From JAFGRR01 sp964499235 (GTDB lineage Bacteria; Planctomycetota; Phycisphaerae; UBA1845; Fen-1342), in the NCBI GenBank assembly GCA_964499235.1, contig CAZCKC010000029.1, positions 1 to 28,429 of the forward strand: a stretch of 28,429 nt of DNA, in the 5' to 3' direction. The notes beneath the pieces are model-generated. The model was not told the origin of the DNA. It saw only the letters and a program-made list of their open reading frames with translations, and did no database searches. The translations under genes and the position numbers were made by a program. Shown in pieces: positions 7,690-16,197 of the stretch; position 1 is the first letter of the stretch, and each line of letters begins with the position of its first letter.

Positions 7690-7711
7690 TGGCATACCGG
7701 TCTCGTGTTAA
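7681..7711 (-). promoter_or_regulatory. Candidate promoter of the glycosyltransferase operon
   Basis: On the minus strand TTAACA (7706-7711) is followed either by TGTATA at a 17-base spacing or by TATATT at 19 bases. This is the only AT-rich patch in the 142-base gap between ftsW and the glycosyltransferase, about 100 bases before its ATG. Confidence 0.35.
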
Positions 7712-7724
7712 GAAAAGACGAAGG

Positions 7725-8975
7725 TCAGGCGATTCTCTCGTCAGCGTTCAGGCGCGGGGGGCGCTGGCGGCCGACGGCGGCCAGCAGGCCGGCCGCGATG
7801 CCGAGGAAGACGATCCCGGAACCGCCGGCGGAGACGAAGGGCAGGGAGATGCCCTTGGTGGGGACGCTCTGGGTGACGACGCCGATGTTGAAGGCGGCCT
7901 GGAGGCAGATCATCAGCGTGAGGCCGACGGCGAGGCGTTGGGCGAAGGCGGTTTCAGCTCGGCTGGCGAGCCACCAGCCGCGGGCGAGTAAGGCGACGAA
8001 GAGGCCGACGACGACGATCCCGCCGACGATGCCGAGTTCTTCGCAGATGATGGCGAGGATGAAGTCGTTGTAATCCTGGGGGAGGTAGTCGTATTTGCGG
8101 ATGCCGGAGCCGAGGCCGCGGCCCCACCAGCCACCGGAACCGATGGCGAGGAGGGCCTGGCGGATCTGGTAGCCGGCGCCGAGGGGGTCGGCGGCGCCGG
8201 AGAAGAAGTCCTGGAGTCGGTCGAGGCGGTAGCTGCGGGCGAGGACGAAGGCAGCGGCGAGGGCGCTGCCGGCGAGGCTGACGAGGGAGAGGTGCAGGGG
8301 GCGGGCGCCGCCGACGACGAGGAGGGCGAACATGACCGCGCCCATGAGGGCGCCGGTGCCGAAGTCCTCGACGGCGACGAGGCCGACGAGGATGAGTCCG
8401 CTGCCGCCGGCGAAGAGGAAGCCCTTGGGGTTGCGGAGGTTGAAGTACGGGGTGCTGGCGAGGGCGGCGAGCCAGATGACGAGGACGATCTTGGCGATCT
8501 CGGCGGGCTGGATGCTGAGGACGCCGGGAACGATGGTGATCCAGCGGGTGGCGCCGAGGGCGGTGCGTCCGAAGCCGGGCACGAACATCAGCAGCAGGGT
8601 GAGGACGGCGAGGAGATAGAGGGCGAGCAGGCGGCGGCCGGCGGAGGGTGTGCGCCAGGCGAGCGACTGCACGTTGAGGTGGGCGGCGGCGAGCATGGCG
8701 ATGAAGCCGGCGAGGGCGAAGAGGGCCTGGCGGAGGGGGCGGTCCCAGAGGACTTGCCAGATCTCGCTGCGGTGGAGCTCGGTCTGCCAGAGGGGCGGTG
8801 TCGCGAGCGTAACCGAAGCGGAGTAGACCATGGCGACGCCGAGGGTCATGAGGGCGCCGACGAGCATGACGATGGTCGGGTCGAAGGAGGCGGGCTCGAC
8901 GCGGGGCGCGTCGTGGGCCGGCGCGGTTGGATTTTCGGCCGGCTTGGCCTGGAACCAGGTTGTCAGGGTGGTCAT
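7725..8975 (-). CDS. ftsW: FtsW/RodA/SpoVE-family peptidoglycan polymerase
   Basis: A 416-residue polytopic membrane protein of the SEDS family, which polymerises lipid II glycan strands together with a class B penicillin-binding protein. Several long hydrophobic segments are present, starting at TIVMLVGALMTLGVAMVYSA, and the C-terminus has VPTKGISLPFVSAGGSG, the family signature. The frame extends far upstream in the shadow of mraY; I chose the ATG at 8975 (MTTLTTWF) because it starts just after mraY and has GGAGA eleven bases upstream. It is called FtsW rather than RodA because of its place after mraY in the division cluster and the presence of ftsI in the same cluster. murD, normally between mraY and ftsW, is missing. 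Confidence 0.92.
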   Translation of the reverse strand: MTTLTTWFQAKPAENPTAPAHDAPRVEPASFDPTIVMLVGALMTLGVAMVYSASVTLATPPLWQTELHRSEIWQVLWDRPLRQALFALAGFIAMLAAAHLNVQSLAWRTPSAGRRLLALYLLAVLTLLLMFVPGFGRTALGATRWITIVPGVLSIQPAEIAKIVLVIWLAALASTPYFNLRNPKGFLFAGGSGLILVGLVAVEDFGTGALMGAVMFALLVVGGARPLHLSLVSLAGSALAAAFVLARSYRLDRLQDFFSGAADPLGAGYQIRQALLAIGSGGWWGRGLGSGIRKYDYLPQDYNDFILAIICEELGIVGGIVVVGLFVALLARGWWLASRAETAFAQRLAVGLTLMICLQAAFNIGVVTQSVPTKGISLPFVSAGGSGIVFLGIAAGLLAAVGRQRPPRLNADERIA

Positions 8976-9007
8976 CAACGTGGTTTCTCCAGGGGCTCGC
9001 GGCGCGG

Positions 9008-10165
9008 CTAGCGGAGCTTGAGGGTGGCGAGCGCGAAGACGGCGAACAGGGCGGCGATGAGCCAGAAGCGCATGACGACCTGGGTCTCGCTCCAGCCGCC
9101 GAGGTGATAGTGGTGGTGCAGCGGGGCGCAGCGGAAGAGCCGCCGGCCGCCGGTCCACTTGAAATAGCCGATCTGCATGAGCACGGACACGGCCTCGATG
9201 ACGAAGATGCCGCCGACGATGAAGAGCATGAGCTCGAGCCGGGTGACGATGGCGATATAGCCCATCAACCCGCCGAGGGGCAAGGAGCCGGTGTCGCCCA
9301 TGAAGACCTGGGCGGGGTAGCCGTTGTACCAGAGGAAGCCGAGGCAGGCGCCGATGACGCCGCCGCACATGACGGCCAGCTCGTCGGCGCCGCGGACGTG
9401 GTAGAGGAGCAGGTACTCGGAGACGGTGGCGTTGCCGACGACAATAGCGAGAGCGAGGAAGACGGCGGCGCAGAGGATCATGCAGCCGGAGGCGAGGCCG
9501 TCCATGCCGTCCGTGAGGTTGACGGCGTTGGAGGTACCGGTGATGACGATGACGGTGATGATCCAGAAGACGGGCAGGCTGAGGACGAGGCCGTAGTAGG
9601 GCGCCGCGCCCTTGTAGAACGGGATGCTGAGGACGTTGAAGGGGGCGAAGGCCTTGTCGGCGTCGAGGAAGCGGTCTTCTTCGGCGATGCCGGTGCCGGT
9701 TTTCCAGACGAAGAGGGCGAGCAGGGCGCCGAGGGCGATCTGGAAGACGAGCTTTTCCCACATCCGCAGGCCGTCGCGTGAGCCGCCGCGGCGGGCGGCG
9801 GTGAGCTTGAGGTAGTCGTCGGCGCCGCCGAGGATGGCGAGCCAGCCGAGGCAGACCAGCCCCATGCGGATGTAGTACTCGGCGAGGTCGGCGAGCAGCA
9901 GCGTGGTGGCGAAGATGGCGGCGACGATGAGAATGCCGCCCATGGTGGGGGTGTTCTTCTTGGCGCGGGTCTTTTCGTTGAGGGTCTCGTGGTCGAAGTT
10001 GGCCTGGTCGCCGATCTTCAGGCGCACGAGGATCATGATCACGCGCGGGGCGAGCAGCCAGACGAAGAGGAAGCTGAGCAGGACCGCGATGCCGGCGCGG
10101 AAGAGCGGGTCGTCGTAGGCGTACGGTTTGCCCTGCGTCAGCCAGTAGAAGAATTGGTAGAGCAT
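9008..10165 (-). CDS. mraY: Phospho-MurNAc-pentapeptide transferase
   Basis: A 385-residue integral membrane enzyme that transfers phospho-MurNAc-pentapeptide to undecaprenyl phosphate to make lipid I. Family motifs are all visible: KNTPTMGGILI (70-80), the Asp pair GADDYLK at 116-117, NLTDGMDGLA (216-225), MGDTGSLPLGG and the HHH motif at 350-352. About ten membrane segments are expected. It starts four bases after the murF stop and is followed 32 bases later by ftsW, so it is part of the same transcript. Length is slightly over that of E. coli MraY (360). Confidence 0.97.
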   Translation of the reverse strand: MLYQFFYWLTQGKPYAYDDPLFRAGIAVLLSFLFVWLLAPRVIMILVRLKIGDQANFDHETLNEKTRAKKNTPTMGGILIVAAIFATTLLLADLAEYYIRMGLVCLGWLAILGGADDYLKLTAARRGGSRDGLRMWEKLVFQIALGALLALFVWKTGTGIAEEDRFLDADKAFAPFNVLSIPFYKGAAPYYGLVLSLPVFWIITVIVITGTSNAVNLTDGMDGLASGCMILCAAVFLALAIVVGNATVSEYLLLYHVRGADELAVMCGGVIGACLGFLWYNGYPAQVFMGDTGSLPLGGLMGYIAIVTRLELMLFIVGGIFVIEAVSVLMQIGYFKWTGGRRLFRCAPLHHHYHLGGWSETQVVMRFWLIAALFAVFALATLKLR

Positions 10166-10169
10166 GCGC

Positions 10170-11579
10170 TTAGGGCGTCCTCACGGCGGCCGCGGCGGTC
10201 CAGGCGTCTTTTGCCCGCTCGAGCCCGACACCGCGGGAGGCCTTGAGCAGAACGACATCGTCGGGGGTGACGGCGGCGGCGAGCTGCTGGCCGGCTTCCG
10301 CCACGCTGCGGCAGTGCGTGACCCGTGGGCGGGTGTGGCGGCCGGCGGGCAGCGCGGCGGCCATCAGCTCGTCGGCGGGCGCGACGAGCAGGACCCAGTC
10401 GAGTGGAGCGGCGGCGGCGTGCTCGGCAATCCGGGCGTGCCAGGCCGCGCGGGTGGCGCCGAGCTCGAGCATTTCACCGAGGACGGCGATCCGGTGGCCG
10501 GTGGTCGGCCACTCGGCCAGCGTGTCGATCGCGGCGGTGACACTATCCGGGTTCGCGTTGTAAGCGTCGTTAATGACGGTGGCGCCGCGGACGCGCTCGA
10601 CGGTGCAGCGCTGGGGCGGCGGACGGAAGCCGGCCAGGCGGCGGGCGATCGTGCGATCGACGAGGCCGTAGCGCCGGGCGACGGCGATGGCGGCGAGGGC
10701 GTTGGGCACGTTGTGGCGGCCGAGCATGGGCCACCAGAAGGACGCGCCGTCGTTGGTGGTGAACTCGACGCCCTGGTCGATGGTGATCGCGTCGGTCGGG
10801 AAGAGGTCGGCGCGGCGGGTGCGGCCGACGGTGACGATCTCGACGCCTAGACGGGGCAGGCTGGGCATGATCTGGGGCTCATCGATGTTGACGACAGCGA
10901 GGCCGCGCGGGAGGTGGGCGAAGATGCTGGTCTCTTCGCGGATGACGCCGGCGAGGTCGCCGAAGCCCTCGAGGTGCTCGATGCCGATGGCGGTGACGAC
11001 GACGGCGGCGGGGCGGGCGAGTTGGGCGAGGGCGGCGACCTCGCCGGGGGCGTTGGTGCCGATCTCGACGACGAGGTAGTCGTCGTCCGGCTCGGCGCTC
11101 AGCAGCGTGAGCGGGACGCCGATGGCGTTATTGAAACTCTTCGGCGAGCAGCGGCCGGCGAGGTTGAACGCCAGCAGGTGGTCGATGAGGGCCTTGGTGG
11201 TGGTCTTGCCGTTGCTGCCGACGACGGCGATGACGCTGGCGCGGAGACGGCCGCGCCAGGCGGCGGCGAGGATCTGAAGCGCGTCGAGCGGGTCGGCGAC
11301 GGGGAGGAGCGGGAAGGCGGCAGCGCCTTCGGCCGTTTCCAAGGCGTGGCGCACCTCTTCGGCCCGTTCGCCGGCGATGATTGCGGCGCGGGCGCCGGCG
11401 GCGCGGGCGGCCGGGACGAACGCGTGACCGTCGAAGTTGGGGCCGGTGAGGGCGACGAAGAGCGCGCCGCAGGGCAGCGTGCGGGTGTCAGTGGCGACGG
11501 CGGTGATGAAGGTGTCGGTGGCGCGTGCGGTGGGCGTGGCGTTGAGCAGCGCGGCGATCTCAGTGAGGGGCCAGTTCAT
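10170..11579 (-). CDS. murF: UDP-MurNAc-tripeptide-D-Ala-D-Ala ligase
   Basis: 469 residues. This cytoplasmic Mur ligase adds D-Ala-D-Ala to UDP-MurNAc-tripeptide. The ATP loop is GSNGKTTT (121-128); the central domain has VVEIGTNAPGE and the C-terminal domain has VINDAYNANPDS, typical of MurF. The ATG at 11579 overlaps the murE TGA by four bases (ATGA), implying translational coupling. The mraY start follows four bases after its stop. Confidence 0.96.
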   Translation of the reverse strand: MNWPLTEIAALLNATPTARATDTFITAVATDTRTLPCGALFVALTGPNFDGHAFVPAARAAGARAAIIAGERAEEVRHALETAEGAAAFPLLPVADPLDALQILAAAWRGRLRASVIAVVGSNGKTTTKALIDHLLAFNLAGRCSPKSFNNAIGVPLTLLSAEPDDDYLVVEIGTNAPGEVAALAQLARPAAVVVTAIGIEHLEGFGDLAGVIREETSIFAHLPRGLAVVNIDEPQIMPSLPRLGVEIVTVGRTRRADLFPTDAITIDQGVEFTTNDGASFWWPMLGRHNVPNALAAIAVARRYGLVDRTIARRLAGFRPPPQRCTVERVRGATVINDAYNANPDSVTAAIDTLAEWPTTGHRIAVLGEMLELGATRAAWHARIAEHAAAAPLDWVLLVAPADELMAAALPAGRHTRPRVTHCRSVAEAGQQLAAAVTPDDVVLLKASRGVGLERAKDAWTAAAAVRTP

Positions 11580-13084
11580 GGCGCCGCCTCCGGGGTGGAG
11601 GTGGAGGCGGGCGCGGCCGCGAGGGCTTGCGCTTCGGCCTGCGCCACGGCGCGATCGTCGAAGGGGCGGCGCTCGGTGCCGATGACCTGGTAGTCCTCGT
11701 GACCTTTGCCGGCGACGAGGACGACGTCGGGGGCCGCGGCGGCGCTGAGCGCGGCGCGGATTGCGACGCGGCGGTCGGGCTCGACGGTGACGCGTTGCTG
11801 CTGATCTGTGGTGAAGCCGGGCAGCGTGTCGGCGATGATCTGGTGTGGATTCTCAGTGCGCGGGTTGTCGGAAGTCAGGACGACGCGATCGGCGTAGCAT
11901 CCGACCGCGGCGGCCATCAGGGGGCGCTTGCCGCGGTCGCGATCGCCGCCGCAGCCGAAGACGACGTGCAGGCGCCCGGCGGTGAGGGGGCGGAGGACCT
12001 GGAGCACGTTCTCGAGCGCGTCGGGGGTGTGGGCGTAGTCGACAAAGACGGTCGCGGGCAGTGCCGTGGCGACGGCTTCGAGGCGGCCAGGGACGCCGCG
12101 GGCCTGCGCGAGCAGCGCGGCGCTGCGCGCGGGCTCGAGGCCGATGGCTTGGGCGAGGCCGACGGCCGCGAGCGCGTTGTAGACGTTATGGGTGCCGATC
12201 AGGGGCAGCGTCGCGGCGTGGCGCTCGGACGGGGTGACGAGGTCGAAGCGGGTGCCCGCAAGGGTGGCGGCGTGGAGCTCGGCGCGGAGCGTGGCGGCTT
12301 CTGCGCGGCCGAAGGTGACGACGCGCGCGGCGGTGGCGGCCTGCAGGTGGTGGCTCGCGGGGTCGTCGATGTTGACGACGGCGGTGGCGGCGGGGGCGAG
12401 ATCGCGGAAGAGCAGGGCTTTCGCGTCGCGGTAGGCTTCGAACGTCTGGTGGTAGTCGAGGTGGTCCTGGGTCAGGTTGGTGAAGGCGGCGGCAGTGAAG
12501 GGCAGGCCGGCGGTGCGCCGCTGGTCGAGCGCGTGGCTGGAGACCTCCATCATGATCGCATCGGCGCCGGCGGTGAGGGCTTCGTCGAGGTAGGCGGCGA
12601 GCTGGAGCGAGCCGGGCGTCGTGAGCGGCGCGGGAATCGTGCGGCGAAGCGTGTCGTAGTGGATCGTGCCGAAGAGAGCGCAGCGCAGGCCGGTAGCTTG
12701 CAGGAGCGCCTGGGTCATGAAGGCGGTGGTGGTCTTGCCGTTGGTGCCGGTGACGCCGAGGAGCTGGACGGACTGGAGGCGGCGGGGCAGCTCGAACCAG
12801 CGCCAGGCGAGCGTCGCGAGAGTCAGGCGCGGATCGGGGACGACGACGTTGATCGCGGCGGCGACGTCGACGGGCCGTTCGGTCACGACGACGCGGGCGC
12901 CGGCGGCGACGGCTTGTGGGACGTATTCCAGGCCGTCGGAGCGGCTGCCGCGTACGGCCACGAAGACGCTGTCGGGCGTGACCGCGCGGGAGTCGTCGCA
13001 GACGCCGGTGAGCGCGGTGGTCCCGTGGGCGGCGAGCAGCGCCGGGGGCGCGATGGCGTCGAAGAGCTGGTCGAAGCGCTGCAC
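11576..13084 (-). CDS. murE: UDP-MurNAc-dipeptide-diaminopimelate ligase
   Basis: 502 residues from a GTG at 13084 that has AGGAGG six bases upstream; the open frame continues upstream only as a shadow of ftsI. Mur ligases add the third stem amino acid in the cytoplasm. The ATP loop is GVTGTNGKTTT (110-120), followed by EVSSHALDQRR and, in the C-terminal domain, DNPR at 406-409. DNPR is the signature of ligases that add meso-diaminopimelate rather than lysine. The protein ends with an Ala/Pro-rich tail (APASTSTPEAAP). It is transcribed after ftsI (44-base gap) and overlaps murF. Confidence 0.96.
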   Translation of the reverse strand: MQRFDQLFDAIAPPALLAAHGTTALTGVCDDSRAVTPDSVFVAVRGSRSDGLEYVPQAVAAGARVVVTERPVDVAAAINVVVPDPRLTLATLAWRWFELPRRLQSVQLLGVTGTNGKTTTAFMTQALLQATGLRCALFGTIHYDTLRRTIPAPLTTPGSLQLAAYLDEALTAGADAIMMEVSSHALDQRRTAGLPFTAAAFTNLTQDHLDYHQTFEAYRDAKALLFRDLAPAATAVVNIDDPASHHLQAATAARVVTFGRAEAATLRAELHAATLAGTRFDLVTPSERHAATLPLIGTHNVYNALAAVGLAQAIGLEPARSAALLAQARGVPGRLEAVATALPATVFVDYAHTPDALENVLQVLRPLTAGRLHVVFGCGGDRDRGKRPLMAAAVGCYADRVVLTSDNPRTENPHQIIADTLPGFTTDQQQRVTVEPDRRVAIRAALSAAAAPDVVLVAGKGHEDYQVIGTERRPFDDRAVAQAEAQALAAAPASTSTPEAAP

Positions 13085-13128
13085 CGCGAACCTCCTGTCA
13101 GCGCGGGCGAGCCCTGTCTGCGGGGCGC

Positions 13129-14937
13129 TCAGTGGCGCGTCCCGGCCGGCATCCCTGCCGGATCCGGCGCCGGCGGCTCGGGCGGCACCTGTAGATACGC
13201 GAGCGTGTCCGCGATGATGCGGCTGGCGGCCGGCGCGGCGACAACGCCGCCATAATACTGCCCTTTCGGCTGATACAAAGAGACCAGCACGACGATTCGG
13301 GGGTCGCTGACAGGTCCGCCGCCGACGAACGAGCCGGTGTAGGCGTTGGGGATGTAGCCGCCGCCGCCGAGGCGGGCGATCTGCGCGGTGCCGGTCTTGC
13401 CGAAGAGCTGGTAATCGGGGAGCACGGCGTGGCGGCCAGAGCCGCTGGGTGTAACGACGGCGGCGAGGGCTTCGCGGCGGAACTTTTCGGCGATCTCCGG
13501 TGCGAGGACGCGGCGGAGCGGGAGCGGGCGCGAGTGGTCGCTGACGACCTGGCCTTGGGCGTCGATCAGGCCGCGCACGACCCGCGGCTGGTAGAGGATG
13601 CCGTCGTTGCAGAAGACGCTGAAGGCGCTGACGATCTGGAGCGGCGTGACGGCGATCTCCTGGCCGATGGGAATCGACTGGGTGGAGTAGCCGGTCCAAT
13701 TCTCGAAGCGGTTGACGAGGCCGGCGTGCTCGCCCGGGAGACCGACGCCGGTCTCGTGGCCGAAGCCGAAAGCCCGGACGTATTCGTAGAGGCGCTCGTT
13801 GCCGGCGCGGTCGCCGACGAAGCCCATGCCGATGTTGCTGGACTTGGCGATGATCTCCCAGCCGATGAGGCGCGGGTAGGCATGGACGTCGTGGATCACG
13901 CGGCGGCCGAAGGCGTGCGTGGGGCCGTTGATGGGGAAGACCTCGTCGAGGGTGAGCAGGTCGTCGGCGAGCGCCGGGGCCATGATGAAGGGCTTGAAGA
14001 TGGAGCCGGGCTCGTAGGCGTCGGCGATGGCGCGGTTGCGGAGATGCTGCTCGGCGGTTTTGTGGGCGGGCGTGTCGGGTTCGACGTTGGGCATGGGGGC
14101 GGCGGGGTCGAAGGACGGTTCGGAGGCCATCGCGAGGACCTCGCCGGAGTGCGGGTCGAGGACGACGGCGACGCCCCACTGGGCGCTGTGCTCGCTGACG
14201 GCGGTGGCGAGGTGGCGCTCGGTGACCTGCTGGATGTGCACGTCGAGGGTGAGGATGACGTTGTGGCCGTCGCGGGGTGGGGTGTAGGTGGCGTCGGGCG
14301 AGCGGAGCGTGCGGCGGCGGACGTCGACGGTGACCGAGCGCTGGCCGGGGCGGCCGGTGAGGGCCTCGTTCCAGGCCCGCTCGATACCGGCCCAGCCGTA
14401 CTGCTCGGGCACGTGGCCGGCGGCGTCCGCGACCACTTCCGGCGGTGGGGCGCCGACGAAGCCGAGGACGTGGGCGGCGAGGGTTTCGTAGGGGTAGACG
14501 CGTTGGGGCTCGCGGCGGACGGCGAAGCCGTGGAGGCGGCGCTCGCGGCGGACATGTTGGAAGTCGTCGAGCTCGGCGTCGGTAATCTCGCGCTTGAGCC
14601 AGACGAAGCGGCGGTCGCGCTTGGTGGTGATCTCTTCGAGCAGGGCTTCGGCGGAGAGGTCGAGGACGGGGGCGATGCTGTAGGCGGCGAACTGTGGGTC
14701 GGCGATGATCGCCGGGTCCATGAAGATGCTGGGTCGGCGGACGGAGCCGGCGAGGATGCGGCCGCGGGTGTCGAGGATGTTCCCGCGCTGGGCGGGGATG
14801 GTGATGGTGGCGGTCTGCTGCTGGACGGCCTGCTGGCGGAGGTCGGCGCCGTGCTCGCGTTCGATCCAGACGAGGCGCGCGCCGCCGGCCACGAGGAGTA
14901 CCGCGGAGAACGCCAGGATCAGGTGGGCACTACGCAT
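13129..14937 (-). CDS. ftsI: Class B penicillin-binding protein (division transpeptidase)
   Basis: 602 residues with one N-terminal membrane segment (about 4-25), a dimerisation/pedestal region and a transpeptidase domain. Active-site motifs are SIFK (S312, K315), SSN (366-368) and KTG (514-516) in FGKTGTAQ. It cross-links septal peptidoglycan in the periplasm together with FtsW. There is no PASTA domain at the C-terminus. It starts ten bases after the ftsL-like gene. Gene order rsmH-LysM-ftsL-ftsI-murE supports the assignment as FtsI (PBP3) rather than an elongation PBP2. Confidence 0.95.
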   Translation of the reverse strand: MRSAHLILAFSAVLLVAGGARLVWIEREHGADLRQQAVQQQTATITIPAQRGNILDTRGRILAGSVRRPSIFMDPAIIADPQFAAYSIAPVLDLSAEALLEEITTKRDRRFVWLKREITDAELDDFQHVRRERRLHGFAVRREPQRVYPYETLAAHVLGFVGAPPPEVVADAAGHVPEQYGWAGIERAWNEALTGRPGQRSVTVDVRRRTLRSPDATYTPPRDGHNVILTLDVHIQQVTERHLATAVSEHSAQWGVAVVLDPHSGEVLAMASEPSFDPAAPMPNVEPDTPAHKTAEQHLRNRAIADAYEPGSIFKPFIMAPALADDLLTLDEVFPINGPTHAFGRRVIHDVHAYPRLIGWEIIAKSSNIGMGFVGDRAGNERLYEYVRAFGFGHETGVGLPGEHAGLVNRFENWTGYSTQSIPIGQEIAVTPLQIVSAFSVFCNDGILYQPRVVRGLIDAQGQVVSDHSRPLPLRRVLAPEIAEKFRREALAAVVTPSGSGRHAVLPDYQLFGKTGTAQIARLGGGGYIPNAYTGSFVGGGPVSDPRIVVLVSLYQPKGQYYGGVVAAPAASRIIADTLAYLQVPPEPPAPDPAGMPAGTRH

Positions 14938-14947
14938 CCGGGGAGGG

Positions 14948-15217
14948 TCACCTCTGGTTGCGGGGGGTCGTCGGGCTGGTGGTGGCCGAATCGGTCCCGA
15001 AGTGGAGCTCGAGCACGCGGCGTTGGATGAGGGCGGGGTTGCGGAGGCGGGCGAGCTCGAGCTGCTTGTCGCGGATGGCCTCGCGGACGAGGAGGGTCTC
15101 GCGTTCGGCGCGGACCTGCTCGTGCTGGAGGCGGGTGGCTTCGGCGCGCAATGCGATGGTGACGAGCATCACGAGGAGCCCGCCACCGAAAACCATCGTC
15201 AGTCGCGCCAACGTCAC
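14948..15217 (-). CDS. ftsL: FtsL-like small membrane division protein
   Basis: 89 residues: a single membrane segment at about 7-25 (TMVFGGGLLVMLVTIALRA) followed by a charged coiled-coil region (about 26-62). This topology, the size and the position just before ftsI match FtsL, a bitopic protein that with FtsB regulates FtsW-FtsI. Sequence conservation in FtsL is poor, so the call rests on topology and position. The start is GTG at 15217 with AAGGA eight bases upstream; an ATG is available at codon 8 but would cut into the membrane segment. Confidence 0.75.
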   Translation of the reverse strand: MTLARLTMVFGGGLLVMLVTIALRAEATRLQHEQVRAERETLLVREAIRDKQLELARLRNPALIQRRVLELHFGTDSATTSPTTPRNQR

Positions 15218-15240
15218 CGCACCGTCCTTTCGGGGCCGGG

Positions 15241-16158
15241 TCAGGTCCGCATGTTTGGCCCCCCTGCGAAGACCGGGGCCTCCGGCAGTTTAATCACCAT
15301 GCCGGGATAAATCCGGCTAGACTGCTCGATTCCGTTCAAGCGCTTGATTTCCTTCCAGCGGGATTCATCCCCGAGCAGGCGGCGCGCGATGCGGCTGAGG
15401 GAGTCATTCTTGCGCACGGTGTAGTAGTGCGGTCCGGAATCCTCCTCGCGTGGGGCTTCCACCGCTGCGGCTGTCGCAACGCGGCCGCCTGCTGAATCGT
15501 CCCGGGCCGATGACCGCGCCAACGGTCGGCTGGGGACGGGGATCTCGATGGTCTGGCCGGCGTGGATCCGGTCGGGATCACCGCCGAGGTGGGGGTTGGC
15601 GGCGAGGATGAGGGCGACCTCGTCGTCGCTGGCGGTGTCGAAGAACTCGCCGGCGATGGCGATCAGCGTGTCGCCGCTCTGGATGACGTAATCGGTTGTT
15701 TGCGGTGCGGACGAGCGCGCAGCGAGCACCGCCGGCGCGGGCCGCGGCTCGGCGGGCGCTGGCGGCTCAGGCTCCGTGGTAGCAGCCGTCGGGGTGGTTG
15801 CGGGGGGTGTCGCGCTCGCCACGACGGGCGGGAGCATGGTGGTGGACTGGGCGGCCGCGCGGGCGGCGCGGCTGGTGTCCGGCGGCGGGGTGGCAGCGAG
15901 AGCGACCTGCGCGGAGCGCTCGCGGGCGCTGGGGTGGGCGAAGCTCGGCTCGGCCAGCGCGTCGTCGGACGCGTAGAAGACCTCTGCGGGGCGCTCGTCG
16001 ACCATCGGCGGGATGATCCAGTCACCCCAGGCCGTCGCGCGGGCGACGAGGGGCGAGGGGATGGTCTCGACCGGGCGCGAGACCTGTCCGAGCAGCCAGG
16101 TCATTGAGACGATGAAGCCGAGGCAGATGGCCAGCGAGAGCTTCACGTTGAGCGTCAT
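15241..16158 (-). CDS. LysM-domain membrane-anchored protein in the dcw cluster
   Basis: 305 residues. An N-terminal hydrophobic segment (about 7-25, LSLAICLGFIVSMTWLLG) without a clear cleavage site suggests a membrane anchor. A Pro/Ala-rich low-complexity linker (about 80-150) leads to two LysM domains at 157-208 (YVIQSGDTLIAIAGEFF) and 246-291 (YTVRKNDSLSRIARRLL). LysM modules bind N-acetylglucosamine in peptidoglycan, so the protein should reach from the inner membrane to the wall. No enzymatic domain is seen. AAGGAGG five bases before the ATG makes it one of the best start sites in the cluster. It lies between rsmH (39-base gap) and the ftsL-like gene (23-base gap), so it is very probably co-transcribed with division genes and may help position or regulate the septal machinery. 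Confidence 0.9.
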   Translation of the reverse strand: MTLNVKLSLAICLGFIVSMTWLLGQVSRPVETIPSPLVARATAWGDWIIPPMVDERPAEVFYASDDALAEPSFAHPSARERSAQVALAATPPPDTSRAARAAAQSTTMLPPVVASATPPATTPTAATTEPEPPAPAEPRPAPAVLAARSSAPQTTDYVIQSGDTLIAIAGEFFDTASDDEVALILAANPHLGGDPDRIHAGQTIEIPVPSRPLARSSARDDSAGGRVATAAAVEAPREEDSGPHYYTVRKNDSLSRIARRLLGDESRWKEIKRLNGIEQSSRIYPGMVIKLPEAPVFAGGPNMRT

Positions 16159-16197
16159 GGTCGCCTCCTTGCAGTCCGACGCCCGCGATGCGGTTTT

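Noticed and set aside
11627..13255. Long plus-strand open frame opposite murE
   Set aside because: Same composition effect; murE on the opposite strand has every family motif.
13429..15030. Very long plus-strand open frame opposite ftsI and ftsL
   Set aside because: It is Gly/Ala/Val/Asp/Glu-rich, without motifs, and is the antisense shadow of GC-rich genes with intact active-site motifs on the minus strand.
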